NCBI GenBank assembly: GCA_023897205.1
Contig: JAHWDD010000006.1
Coordinates: 744,001-808,000, forward strand
Reading direction: 5' to 3'
From: Exophiala sp. HKRS030
Taxonomy: Eukaryota > Ascomycota > Eurotiomycetes > Chaetothyriales > Herpotrichiellaceae
DNA: 64,000 nucleotides
The translations under genes and the position numbers were made by a program. The notes below the pieces were generated by a model. It saw only the letters and a program-made list of their open reading frames with translations, did not search any database and was not told the DNA's origin. Shown piece after piece: positions 20,505-30,916 of the stretch; within the stretch, counting starts at the first letter, position 1; every line of letters begins with the position of its first letter.

Positions 20505-23405
20505 TCATTCGTCGACAGCTGTCCCCAAGACTTCCCAGTTGTGCGATGATCCTCCCGGAGCTGCAGTTGAAGCAGCAACACCCATATTAAGATTTGGCGA
20601 ACCAATTTGTTGTCCATGCATTCCATGCCTTAAAGTAGTTCCGAGTGTCTTCCAATCGGCTGATGTCTGTGAGGTTGGGTCATAAGTCGAGGGCTCCTCT
20701 TCCATGTAATCGTAGTCTTCTTCTGGCATGACGGCGCGCGATGTGCTGCCAAAGCTGCCGGAAAGCGTGCCAGAAGCACCGGCAACGTAGTAATGAATAA
20801 GGTTCTTGTCGGATTCCTTGCTGAAGTAGTTATAGAATCTTCTCTCAGGCTTGATGATATGATGCAAAGCGCTGCAGAAGTCAATGATGTTTCGTCTCAT
20901 CAGGGACGCGTAGGTTGAGAGCAGACGTTCTGCGTAGGATGCCAAACGATCCTCCTGAATGGTATAGAGTGTCTGACCAAGTGCAGTGACTCTGTCTAGA
21001 AGAAAGACGAGAACATTTAGGCCAAAAGCCAAAACAAGTGGTAGTCGGGATGAGAATTGAGGTTTATCAGGACCAAAATCAGATGCAACACTCCTCAGGC
21101 TGTTCAGGAGTTGCGTGACATTGGAGTCAGGAGTGTTGATTGGGTCACTGGCATTGATGATAGCTTCGACAGATTGCAACGTGTCCAACACTGCGTCGAT
21201 CGCCGGGAGAGGATGTGGAGTGCTGTTACAGAGGTTGAGAGCAGTCATGTCAATTGCTGCCAGCGCTGAGGCCCAGCCGGAACCATGATTACTTCTCGCC
21301 ACAATAAGCGCGCACAAAGTCATCCCTGGATGCGGTTCCGGATACTGAGGATACTGATTGAAGAGGTCCACAAGGATAATAACCATAGTGTGTCTGTTGT
21401 AGGCTGGATGATTGAGATTTCCGATACGCTTTTCTCGTGGTTCGGCGATTTCATCTATGGAAGTCAGGTTAGAAATTAGAAGTTCAAACAATTCATTGAA
21501 CTGTGATTGACGAGTGATCAAAACACTTGGGTGGCTTTCAATCAGCTTTCTAAGTCTGCGATAGCCCAATGCGTCCAACGTTCCGTGACGGAGAAATTCC
21601 ATGGCAGTGGCTAGTGACTTTTTAGCAGATGCAATACTATTGCGTCGGACGGGAGAGCGTTTCGGGGATCGACTCGGTGATTGGTGTGACGATCGGGTTG
21701 GAGATTTGTGACCTTGTTTTGATATGATATTGGTGTTCTCCTTCCCGTCAGGAATGTATTCGATGGGATTGGTCCTGTCACTGGGATGTTCGGGAGGCGG
21801 CATCTGCATTTCAGGTGCGAATATCTGGACGGGGCGCAGAGGCAGGGTTGAGGCAAAGGGCCCTTGTTCTGTGGGCACGTTCTCCTTGAGAATGTCTTTG
21901 TAAGCAGCAGGGGCTGACATGTATTTCTCTTCGACTACGTGTGGGACTGAACGTTCATCCCGTTTTGCGGATTCGAGGTTGGCAGGAGTAGGTGACTCTT
22001 TATCTTCGGCGATAACTGGTGTCTGACGACCGTTTCGCTTTCCATTTGTCCCATGTGTGGATGTGGTGAGTTCCTTTGCTTCAGCTCGAATGGTGTCGTG
22101 ACGACTGACAGTCTTACGGTGATGACTGGCAGTTGAAGAGACGGAATCTTTGTTGGTGTGTGAGATAGGGGTTTGCCTGCCAGACGATTTCTCGGTCGAG
22201 GTCTTGTCAGTAGTCTTCTTGCCAGGTTCGCCACGAGAACCAGGGCGTTGAGAGGTATGTGAGGTATGTGACACAGGCGCGATGGGTGTAGCAACAATAC
22301 GTCCTCTTCTGACTGGTGCAGACAACAGTGGCCGTGCATCGCCATGTGCAGTCTGAGGACTGGCAGACTTGGTATCTTTTGCGGTTTCGAACTTAGAGTC
22401 CTTAGACGACTTTTGAGAGTTTGGACGAGAGCCGTGGCGGGAGTTTGCGACCGTCTCTGGATGATGAGCAATTTCCTGAGTATGCTTGTCTTTCGTATGC
22501 TCATGGGCAGCTTTCAGTGCGGACTGCTTTTCGTCAGGTGTGGGATTTATACCCTCCATCGAGCCAAAGGCTAAATCATCTTGCTTGACCGATGCTGGTG
22601 TGTAACCACGATGTTGCATGCGTTGCTTCGATTGTGCCTTAATCTGAGCAAGAGCTGAGTCAGGCCTAGGAACCCTAACGGGTTTGGCTGGTTTGTCTGG
22701 GTTGTGAGCATCGTCGCGGAGCGCAGCTTGAGCATGAGAGTTCAGTCCGCCCATAATCATGCGGGCTCCCTGGGCATCGTACTTGGCGAATTCCCAGTAA
22801 ACTGCACGAGAATTCTCTCTAACCTTGACTTGTCCATCGGTGAGGCCTTGGAAAATAGCCTTCTGAGCAGCATGGCCATCCCTTTCTGCGTCCATTTGTG
22901 TCCGATAATTGCTCAAAAGGATACGCAACCATTCTGGTGCAAAGGTACGGGGAGGAATTCGCTTGTCTCTGAAGGCGGCAGTGATGTGGTAGAAGAGACG
23001 TGAGCTGTAACCAGCATGCTTGCAGAGGGTAGAGATCGCATCGTTGGCATTCTTCTGATTCACGCTTTTGGTAGAACCGCAGTGAGCAATGAGGGCTGGC
23101 AGGAGGATGTCGAGCTGAGGCTGAAGCTGATGGTCAAGGTTGCGTGCAATTTGAGAAACGGTACGGCAGGCTTGAGAAGATAAGGTGGTACGTTCGGATG
23201 AGACTGCTTCGACGATCGATGGTAATATGGCCTTGACTCTTTCGACGAAGTCTTTGGGGAGGGGAACATTTTCCCTACGGTTTTCGAAGATGTCGCACAG
23301 TTGAGAGAGAAGATCCTGACGCCTCTTCCAGGTTTCTTCAGTCTCAGGAAGCGTGAATTCGTACTGCAAAAGGTTGAGGACATCAACATAAGTTTTGCCG
23401 AGCAT
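20505..23405 (-). CDS. CLASP-family TOG-domain microtubule-associated protein, at least 966 aa
   Basis: Residues of about 15-220 resemble the CLASP N-terminal TOG-like domain (HEAT-type helices including ETWKRRQDLLSQLCDIFE, SSERTTLSSQACRTVSQIA and ENSRAVYWEFAKYDAQGA). About 225-590 is basic, Ser/Thr/Pro-rich and probably microtubule-binding. About 590-850 is a second helical HEAT-like block starting at ATAMEFLRHGTLDALGYRRL. Fungal CLASPs (Stu1/Peg1/Cls1) bind microtubules and support spindle and interphase arrays. The ATG at 23405 is the first after an in-frame TAG at about 23505. However, the open frame continues upstream to a good acceptor (CTTCAG, with GCTGAC branch-like sequence), so another 5' exon is likely. 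Reading upstream in the same frame gives AKKFDKSIATAGRSLYFSF. The usual first TOG domain of Stu1 is not seen upstream. Confidence 0.82.
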   Translation of the reverse strand: MLGKTYVDVLNLLQYEFTLPETEETWKRRQDLLSQLCDIFENRRENVPLPKDFVERVKAILPSIVEAVSSERTTLSSQACRTVSQIARNLDHQLQPQLDILLPALIAHCGSTKSVNQKNANDAISTLCKHAGYSSRLFYHITAAFRDKRIPPRTFAPEWLRILLSNYRTQMDAERDGHAAQKAIFQGLTDGQVKVRENSRAVYWEFAKYDAQGARMIMGGLNSHAQAALRDDAHNPDKPAKPVRVPRPDSALAQIKAQSKQRMQHRGYTPASVKQDDLAFGSMEGINPTPDEKQSALKAAHEHTKDKHTQEIAHHPETVANSRHGSRPNSQKSSKDSKFETAKDTKSASPQTAHGDARPLLSAPVRRGRIVATPIAPVSHTSHTSQRPGSRGEPGKKTTDKTSTEKSSGRQTPISHTNKDSVSSTASHHRKTVSRHDTIRAEAKELTTSTHGTNGKRNGRQTPVIAEDKESPTPANLESAKRDERSVPHVVEEKYMSAPAAYKDILKENVPTEQGPFASTLPLRPVQIFAPEMQMPPPEHPSDRTNPIEYIPDGKENTNIISKQGHKSPTRSSHQSPSRSPKRSPVRRNSIASAKKSLATAMEFLRHGTLDALGYRRLRKLIESHPSVLITRQSQFNELFELLISNLTSIDEIAEPREKRIGNLNHPAYNRHTMVIILVDLFNQYPQYPEPHPGMTLCALIVARSNHGSGWASALAAIDMTALNLCNSTPHPLPAIDAVLDTLQSVEAIINASDPINTPDSNVTQLLNSLRSVASDFGPDKPQFSSRLPLVLAFGLNVLVFLLDRVTALGQTLYTIQEDRLASYAERLLSTYASLMRRNIIDFCSALHHIIKPERRFYNYFSKESDKNLIHYYVAGASGTLSGSFGSTSRAVMPEEDYDYMEEEPSTYDPTSQTSADWKTLGTTLRHGMHGQQIGSPNLNMGVAASTAAPGGSSHNWEVLGTAVDE

Positions 23406-24238
23406 CTTGGCTCTGGCAGCGACGAAGGAGAAGTACAGAGACCTTCCAGCTGTCGCGATCGATTTGTCAAATTTCTTAGCTGAAGCGCGAGTATTGTCAG
23501 CAACCTATGCTGACTGGTCTTTGAGCAAAAAGCCCATTTTTCTGAGAGATCCCATGTTGACCGAGTGCCAACGCGAGATCCCACGGTTGAACGACGCGCT
23601 CTGAAATAAAAACTGTTGGAGACGGATACAACAGACAAAGAATAGCAATGCAGCAATGGAATTTTGCAGTGCAGATATGAGTGTTTTGGGTGCAGTGTGG
23701 ATAAAGCTCGCTTGTTGATGCAGAGGCACGTTGTGTGAGATGGGATCGGGGGTGAAAGACGCAGAAGTTGGGATGGGCCTCATATTTGTAGGATTGGGAA
23801 ACGTACCGGATCAGGTCAACTGAGTTCGACTACTGCGCCTTCGCGACGATATCGTGACACTTCTGCAAGGATGCGCGTGTACATTGAGGCGATGGTTGTG
23901 GGCGTGTGATGGAAGATACAGACTCTGGTAGGCGAGAGAGGGCTGTTTGTTTTGAGAACCGACCATCTTCTTGGCAGTGACGTTCTTTGGCGCCCAATCA
24001 CACAATGTTTACTGTGGGCAATAACACCGGCTCACCTGCTTAATCAGGTTTTGACTCTGCGCGTGATCAATGACAAGGCTGCAAGGACGCCAAAAATACG
24101 ACGAGGCTCCGATCATCTCGTATTATGTGCCCCTGGTTTTCATCGTTGATGGACTATTCTTTCTGTGCAGCTTGTGCACAATCAAGTTTCCAGTATTGAC
24201 TATCCCAGTTGTGAAAGTTCTCGAAGATTGCTAGCGAG
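23406..24238. other. Divergent intergenic region between CLASP and BSP-family genes
   Basis: About 833 bp. It probably contains the missing 5' exon of the CLASP gene (acceptor near 23480) plus both promoters. No other gene is supported. Confidence 0.5.
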
Positions 24239-25149
24239 ATGCCTGCACCGATTCCCCATCTGCATCATAAACCAACACTTCGACTCCATCTGGACGACAT
24301 CAGCCATCCGGCCAGCCAAGTCGCGTCTTCTGCCCTTGACAGTGGGCTTTTTCTCACACGTGCGATCGAGCATGTTCTTGAACACTTATATGTTGCCCAT
24401 GGGTCGGGTCTGATCCCCAAGGTCAGATCTGTTACAGTAGTTCTTCGGGGCATGGGTGGTGTTGCCTACACCACCGGGCTGCAGCTGGATGATCTCCATA
24501 AAGAAATCCATCTGTCTCTTGACTACGTGAACGGAGTGCTTTCCAGGAATTTTGCAGGGGTAAGGCATGAAATAGCCGGTGTTATTACACACGAAATGGT
24601 GCATTGTAAGAGCTTTCCCATTTTGCTGATCATCCCATCAAACCCATTCTTGATGGTTCAAGCCCGGAAACACGAATTTCAATATCCTGACACCAAGTAG
24701 GTTTCCAGAACAATTGCCACGGCACCGCTCCCGGAGGCTTGATTGAAGGTATCGCGGACTTTGTCAGATTAAAGGCAGGTCTTGCGCCTCCACATTGGAA
24801 CAAATCACCTGAGAACCGAGGACAGAAGTGGGATGAAGGCTACCAGAAAACAGCTTGGTTCTTGGAATGGTTGGAGGATGAACATGGCCAAGGAACCGTG
24901 AGCAGAATGAACGAAACTATGGGCAACGAGAAATACGATGAGAAGAAGTTCTGGCTTAATCTCTTTGGACATTCAATTGATAGCCTGTGGACGAAGTATA
25001 AGAAGACGTGGAGTGTCAGTGACGAGCATACGGCTCCTCGCATGTCACGAGAGCCGAGCACGGAATCGCAATTAGAAATAATCAACTTGGATGAGAAGGA
25101 GAAATTGGAAGCGAGTGAAGACAGCAAAGCCAGAGAGTCTGGTCCCTAA
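24239..25149 (+). CDS. Plant basic secretory protein (BSP) family putative zinc metalloprotease, two exons, 271 aa
   Basis: Exon 1 is 24239-24605 and exon 2 is 24701-25149; the 95-bp intron (GTAAGA...GTAG) interrupts the codon after the metal-binding motif. Splicing yields ITHEMVHCFQNNCHGTAPGG, with the zincin-like HExxH at His118-Glu119-x-x-His122. It is followed by GLIEGIADFVRLKAG, the second conserved block of the BSP family. Aromatic stretches KTAWFLEWLE and KKFWLNLFG complete the domain. Plant members are secreted, defence-linked putative proteases. Here no signal peptide is seen (the N terminus MPAPIPHLHHKPTLRLHL is not hydrophobic), so an intracellular or unconventionally exported product is inferred. 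The last 40 residues are a charged tail. Protease activity is assumed from the motif, not proven. Confidence 0.85.
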
Positions 25150-25671
25150 GCCTCAGCATCAATCGAGAACACGTCTAGTTGACTTATATATACAAGACGA
25201 TCTGGTCGCAGATAGCCTTGGAAGGGAATCACCTCTGGCGACATGGGCGAAGAATCGTCTCGAGGATTGATGAAATCAATGCAATGCAACAGGTGCGATC
25301 CCGCAAATACGACAGCAACTGCTTCTGAACCAATCAGCACGTAATTCATGACATATATTGACGTAAAGAAGTGAGGGAGTGGGAAGTCAGTAAAAAATTA
25401 GAGTGTTGTTGCGTTGTTTTGTTCTTCAGTGAACAAGTTCTCGGTGTTAAAAATGGATCATCACACCATCGAAGAGGAGAAAAGAGAGAATTCATGCTTA
25501 CCTAAAAAAACAGCAAATGGATGTGCTCGCTCGTCACGACTGGTACCTGTGAGTACGAAAAGTGGGTTTCTGCATTGCATGTCATTGCATCTATGTCGTA
25601 TGACTATCATAGGGTATGTCCATGCCATGGAGTGTCCTGTACTACTAGACAAAGCGCAATTCTCAAGCCAT
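25150..25671. other. Intergenic, 522 bp between convergent genes
   Basis: This holds the 3' flanks of the BSP-family gene and RPP0. No gene is seen. Confidence 0.6.
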
Positions 25672-26772
25672 CTAGTCGAAGAGACCACCGAAGCCTGGGA
25701 GTAGCGTTAGCAATAATTAAAGCAAAGATATGAGCTGAATTCAACTTACCTTCATCTTCGCTTTCCTCCTTCTCCTCTTCCTTCTCTTCTTCCTTGGCAG
25801 CAGCTGGAGCAGCACCGCCTGAGGAAGCCGCAGCGGCTGCTGGTGCAGCTGAAGCGTACTTGTCAGGGTTGGCAATGCGGTCCTTGAGCTCCTCAATGGC
25901 CTCCCAGCTGTAGTCCACCTCAAGAGCAACAGATATGAGGTTCTTGTAGCCGTTGACCAAGCTATGAATGACGGATGGAAGAGTTGGGTAGTTGGCAGCA
26001 AGAGAGATGGTGGTGATGGTTGCGATCGCGGACGACAGCACCTTGAGCAACTGAGCCTCCTCGACATCCAAGACCTCTGGGGCGAAGGTCTGACCCTCCT
26101 CGTAGACTTGTTGCACCTTCATGCCGTAGGTGAAAGGAGAGATGTTCAACATGTTGAGAAGCGTAGCTTCTGATGCACCAACTTTTGCGCCAGCTTCGAC
26201 CAACTTGAGATCGGTGGTGATTTCGATGGTACCACGAGCAATTTTGGTAGGGACACCGAGGGCCTGGAAGAAAGAGGTCTTGCCGGGTTCCATACCAGTG
26301 TTTCCAGCAGGTACGTAGACGTCGCCAGGAGCCACAGCACCAGCACGGGCAGGGGCGGCAACACGGTTCGAAAGGATTTTGTCACGAGTGGCCTTCAAGT
26401 CACCGTTGGTGAAAATAAACCCGACATTTCCTACCACAGTCAGCATTTTGCACCATATGTTCCTGACCCAACTAACCCTTGACGTGAGGCAAAAGACGCT
26501 CGTACTCTGGGTTCTCGCCGATGAAACCCTTGAGCGCACGTCGCACCATGGTGTTCTTGCCCATCAAAACCACAGCTTCACCTCGGAGGGATTGACGGAT
26601 TTCGTGCATCTGCTGAGATGAGACATTGTCGACGCTGACCTATGCTTTGCGTCAGTATAAATCGAAATCTCTAGGATTGCGGAAGACTGACAATGAAGAT
26701 GGACTTGTACTCGTCGAGCAAGGCCTTGAGCTTGTCGAAGTAGACAGCTTTAGTTCCAGTTTTGCCCCCCAT
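25672..26772 (-). CDS. RPP0: 60S ribosomal stalk protein P0 (uL10), four exons
   Basis: Exons on the minus strand are 26772-26692, 26639-26477, 26430-25750 and 25694-25672, phases consistent. The protein begins [12 protein letters not shown] and contains the uL10 core with [33 protein letters not shown] and [12 protein letters not shown], then the stalk region and an Ala-rich, Glu/Lys-rich hinge. The last short exon encodes GFGGLFD before the stop, the universal P-protein tail that contacts elongation factors. P0 anchors the P1/P2 stalk on the large ribosomal subunit. The first intron follows ATT with an unusual GTCAGT donor. If exon 4 is missed, the frame instead reads an unrelated 40-residue tail, so the final splice is essential. 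Confidence 0.95.
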
Positions 26773-27277
26773 GACTTCTTAGGGTTGAAGTTAGGATATT
26801 TAAGGGCAAATTAATGCGCAGTTGATTTTTGAAGTGTTTGTTGAGGTATGCGATGAACTTCTCGGACTGCGCTGCGGACCTTGAAATCATGAAATTTCGT
26901 GTGTGATAGCTAGCCTTGGCGTGAAAGGATGATTACATAAGAGCCTGTTGCACTAGGCCAAATCTCGTTCCCATCTAGCATTTTCAAATTGAATTAGGTA
27001 AGCATGATTGGAGATGGGATTCGTGTTGGAGGAGGCCGTTGGAGACATGGAGGTTTGGTACGGGGTGCAATCGTGTATGGAGGTCATCTGAAGTAATGTA
27101 TTTTCTCACAGCCACCTGCGCTCGTTGAATGGGGAAAGGGCCGTTGAGTTGCAATGCACGCGTCGTTGCCGTAGTCTCAACGTGCGTCTATCTTCCGGAA
27201 TCTTTGACTATAAAAGGTGGTAGCAAAGTGATCGGGGAAGCACGCCGTTGTTCGCTTCTCACAAAGAGGTGCTCATC
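26773..27277. other. Divergent promoter region, RPP0 and oxidoreductase
   Basis: 505 bp between two genes transcribed away from each other. A TATA-like TATAAAAGG lies on the oxidoreductase side. No gene is seen. Confidence 0.55.
27209..27217 (+). promoter_or_regulatory. TATA-box-like TATAAAAGG
   Basis: It sits 61 bp upstream of the ATG at 27278 on the same strand, a short but workable distance for a fungal core promoter. Base match only; transcription start not known. Confidence 0.5.
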
Positions 27278-28568
27278 ATGGCGCATAGAATTCTCATTAC
27301 AGGGGCGTCGGGCTACCTCGGTGGCACTCTTCTGGCTCGCTTGGAAAGTGCCGGCCTGCCACCATATGAGAAGCTGTACGCCCTCGTTCGGACAGCTGGC
27401 CAGGCCAATGCTGTGAAGCAGTACGGAGCGGAATCTACTACCTTCGACACAAAAGATGAGGTGGCTACGAAGGAATTCATTGTCGCGAACAAAATCACCA
27501 TCGTATTCTTCTTGATAGATGCGATGCGCTCGGAGTCACAGGTCAATTTCATCAAAGCACTAGCTGAGGTGAAGAAAGCCACTGGTCGAGATGTTCATTT
27601 CCTACATGTGAGATGTCCAGACTACCCTGCTGGCATAGATTCTGACTTCTTTCTGAAGACAAGCGGAGCGAAGATATTTTCGAGCCATGCTGGAGCTCCA
27701 ACTGATCGACCACTTTATGATGATGAACTCGGGCTCTATGACATTCAGAGGGCTCAAAAATCGGCCATCCCTCTGATGAACTCGGTGAGCTTCGCATTAT
27801 CAAGACTACATTACAGAGCGTGTCCGTTGACGTTTCTCCAGGCAATTGCAACCAACAACACTGTGATAGAGCAGGCAGAAAGCCACGGAGTCCGCGCTTA
27901 TATCTTCGTTCCATGCATTGTCTGTACGTAATCTGCGCTGCGCATGTCGGTGATGTCGGACTAAGTCATATTTTTTCTGCAGATGGCAAAGGAGAAGGGT
28001 TTGGAAATCCCATCTCGATTCAAACCGTCGCCATCGTCAAGGCTGCCAAAGCAGTCGGGTGGGTTTGCAGCGTGGACTCTGGCAGACCAGTGAGTTGAGA
28101 CCCGACCGTAAACACCGGGGATTGCCATTGCTCCCGAGTTCCTCTACTGACTGATGTATGTAGACATGGCCGGTCTGCCACGTTCTTGACAACGCACATC
28201 TTTACCTAGAGCTCCTCCGGCAGATATTATCGGACAAGAATCCCGGTAGCGGCAAGAATGGGTATTACCTGGCATCTCCTGGTAGTGTTGCGTGGCAAGA
28301 TTTGTATGCCGGAATGGCGGCCGCCTTGGCCAAGAGAGGTATCATCTCGGACGCCACGGTACAGAGAGCGTCAGACGAGACGATGGCGGATATGGGTGCA
28401 GCTCTGGGCTGCCCCAAGGAGATTGTACCTCTGCAGCTGGGAGGATTATGCACATTCACTGCTCGGAATGGTGAGAAGATTGGATGGAGACCAGAATTCC
28501 CGTCAACACATATACTCGATACGGCTGACGAGGAGGTTGCGCTGATTTTGGATAACCTCGATAGATAA
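27278..28568 (+). CDS. NAD(P)-binding extended-SDR-like oxidoreductase, five exons, 349 aa
   Basis: Exons are 27278-27607, 27659-27784, 27842-27923, 27983-28089 and 28164-28568. The N terminus ILITGASGYLGG is a Rossmann TGxxGxxG dinucleotide-binding motif. Later blocks FLHTSGAKIFSS, FVPCIVYGKGEGFGN and a C-terminal substrate lobe match NAD-dependent epimerase/dehydratase-like proteins of fungi. The first intron (27608-27658, 51 bp) is a multiple of three and lacks a stop, so reading straight through it looks open. Removing it restores HFLH-TSGAKIF. A canonical YxxxK pair is not evident (the region reads LYDIQRAQK), so the catalytic mechanism may be atypical. It is divergent from RPP0 and lies 660 bp before the DapA-family gene; membership of the metabolic cluster is inferred. 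Confidence 0.82.
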
Positions 28569-29228
28569 TCATTTGTAGTGATAGAAGGACGAACCCGAAA
28601 AATGTGCCTGTTAATAGCCGATAAGTCTCGTAAATGGCGACAATTGTCGTAAGACACACCTATAGACTGAAATGCACAAATGAGAACCTGCCGCCTGTCA
28701 TAAAGGTCGAGGCTGATGCGTCGCTTCTGTCCTTGTCCGTGGAAAGATTGCGGCGAATCTGTTCATTCGCGCGATGATCATTCCGTCTTGTGGAGTAGTT
28801 GATAAGGCGTCCACCAGCCTTGTGGATTGAGGAGATTGCGGATAGAGAGTCCAGTTAGCCGGAACCACCAAACTGCAGTGGGTTTCTAAAAGAATGGTAG
28901 TAGATGGTTCACGATGTTTGTCACAATCGTTATGGGAGATCTGGGCGAGAGTCAGATACGGAGTGCCGCGAGTAGGCATCGCTAAACGCTTGCGCGCTGC
29001 GGGCCCCTGGCCGACCCAGTGACGCCCAACTCAATGATAACAACATTGTCCGCGCCAGAACCCCGGTAAGTCTCCAGCGCACCACTAGCCATGCATGGTT
29101 ATCGCCGCATTACACTGTATGCTCATGATTCATGTGCGTGCTCTCCTGTCGTTGTATCACTCGCACTAAGGTCAGGTCTCTATGGTTGGTTGCCGGTTGA
29201 TTTGCACCTTCGTAGCCTCACGTGCAAG
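28569..29228. other. Intergenic, 660 bp
   Basis: 3' flank of the oxidoreductase and promoter of the DapA-family gene. No gene is supported. Confidence 0.6.
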
Positions 29229-30580
29229 ATGAAGACACTTCCCGCAGGAATCTATACTGCTGTCCCTACCTTTTTCCTCGACAACGAAGACATCGACGTT
29301 GAGACTTTCCGGAGACATCTTCAATGTAAGCCGGTCCAGCAGAGACGAGATCAGCGGAGTACCTGAGTCGTGACACGTTGATCACCATCGTATAGAACCC
29401 AGAGGTTGTGTTTGCTAATTGGACTCTAGATGTCTCGACGGCGGGTAGTATTCCAGTCATTTCAGGCACCATGGGCGAGGCATGTCATCTTGTAGGCACA
29501 TCCTTGCCTCCGAGTGCAGCAACCAATTAACATGACGACCACTCCCAGTCTGCAAGCGAACGCACCCATCTCGTCAAGATAACTCGCGAAGTCCTTGACA
29601 TGTCACCGGCAACCAAGGGTATCCCAGTCATAACGGGTGTAGGGTCGAGCTCAACACGAGAATCCATCGAGCTGGCGAAATCCGCCGCTCTGGCTGGTGC
29701 TGACTTCGTGATGCTCATTCCACCAGGCTACTATGCTGGTGCACTAAAAGCAGACAACATGTTTGCTGTGAAGCAGTACATCATAGATGTGAGCGAAGCA
29801 TCTCCTATTCCACTGTAAGTATTTCAAAGCACTCCCGTCAACCTCGGCTAAGCACTGCAAGGATTGTATACAATTTCCCTGCAGTATCATCCGGCATTGA
29901 TATGGATTCCGATTTTGTGATCGACATGGTCAAAAAGGCACCCAACGTCTGTGGCATGAAATTCACGTAAGCTTCCGTGTGCTCCAGATCTCACCTGATC
30001 TCACTGACGGTCAACCGTTTTTGTCTGCCAGCTGCGCCAACGTTGGCAAAATAGGAAGAATCACATCAACTTTGCGGGATCCCGGATTCCAGGCCTTGTA
30101 CCCCAGACGGTACCATCAGACGACCCAAGACGGCGCAAAGACAGACGGACAGACAATCCCCTATTTTAGTGCAATTGATGGCTTTATCGATATCCTTCTG
30201 CCGAGCATGGCTGTGCATTCTTCGGGTGCGATCACAGCCATTTCTAACTTTGTACCGGTAAGTAGCCCTTGCACCGATTTGATCAGTGGCTCATATTTTG
30301 GGTATAGAAATCATGCGTCAAGCTATGGCAGCTGTGTGAAAGGGCTCATCTATCCCCTGAAGCATACGCTGATGCACAGCGCTTGCAGGAGTTGATCAGT
30401 AATGCTGATGGTGGCGTTCAACGAGTCGGTGTGTCCGGCATGAAATTGATATTGCATAAGCAATTTGGATACGGAGGACGTCCGAGAAGACCTCTACTTC
30501 CCATGAGGGATGAATTGGTGGATGCTTTACTGAAGGATGATTGGGTGCAAAAGCTGCTTCGGTACGAGGCTAGTATGTAG
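29229..30580 (+). CDS. DapA-family (dihydrodipicolinate synthase/aldolase superfamily) lyase, six exons, 342 aa
   Basis: Exons are 29229-29325, 29430-29491, 29549-29814, 29862-29966, 30032-30257 and 30308-30580. This is a class I aldolase TIM barrel. Visible family marks are GIYTAVPTFF at the start, VISGTMGEACHLSASER, PVITGVGSSSTRESIELAK, IPPGYY (114-115), YNFP (Tyr145) and the Schiff-base lysine Lys175 in CGMKFT. Family members include DapA, 4-hydroxy-2-oxoglutarate aldolase and keto-deoxy sugar acid aldolases. Fungi make lysine by the alpha-aminoadipate route, so a catabolic aldolase or hydrolyase role on a 2-oxo acid is the likely one (inference). It lies about 340 bp upstream of the Zn2Cys6 gene on the same strand. 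Length is slightly above the usual 300-320 aa. Confidence 0.9.
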
Positions 30581-30916
30581 GTTGCTAGTCTGGAATTGAT
30601 ATCGTTGATGCCATTCAGAGGAGTCTGCCGATTGATAACATGAATGAACATACAATAAATAGATGAAGAGTAGGATAACTCGCCGCTGTCCTTGAAGCCA
30701 AGATGCAATATACACGTGATGACGTAACGCGTCGCTTTATCGCTTCCGGCGCACTTCTACCCGCTTTCCCTCCTTGGTTCTTTTCTCCAAGCATACATCC
30801 TATCCTTGAGAACCGACCTACACGAGTGAGGCTTTTGCCAGTCTGAAACCATGCGACCTAGTGTAGAGTCAACTTGACATGGACGACTTGAGAAGACATG
30901 AGCCAGATCCCAGAGC
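30581..30916. other. Intergenic, 336 bp, promoter of the Zn2Cys6 gene
   Basis: It contains the composite CACGTGATGACGTA site listed separately, and otherwise nothing recognisable. Confidence 0.55.
30713..30732 (+). promoter_or_regulatory. Composite E-box/CRE-like site with adjoining MluI-box word
   Basis: CACGTG (E-box) runs directly into TGACGT (CRE-like half) and then ACGCGT (MCB-like, 30727-30732). The 14-bp core CACGTGATGACGTA recurs exactly at 55324-55337 upstream of USE1. It lies about 190 bp upstream of the regulator's ATG. Confidence 0.45.
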
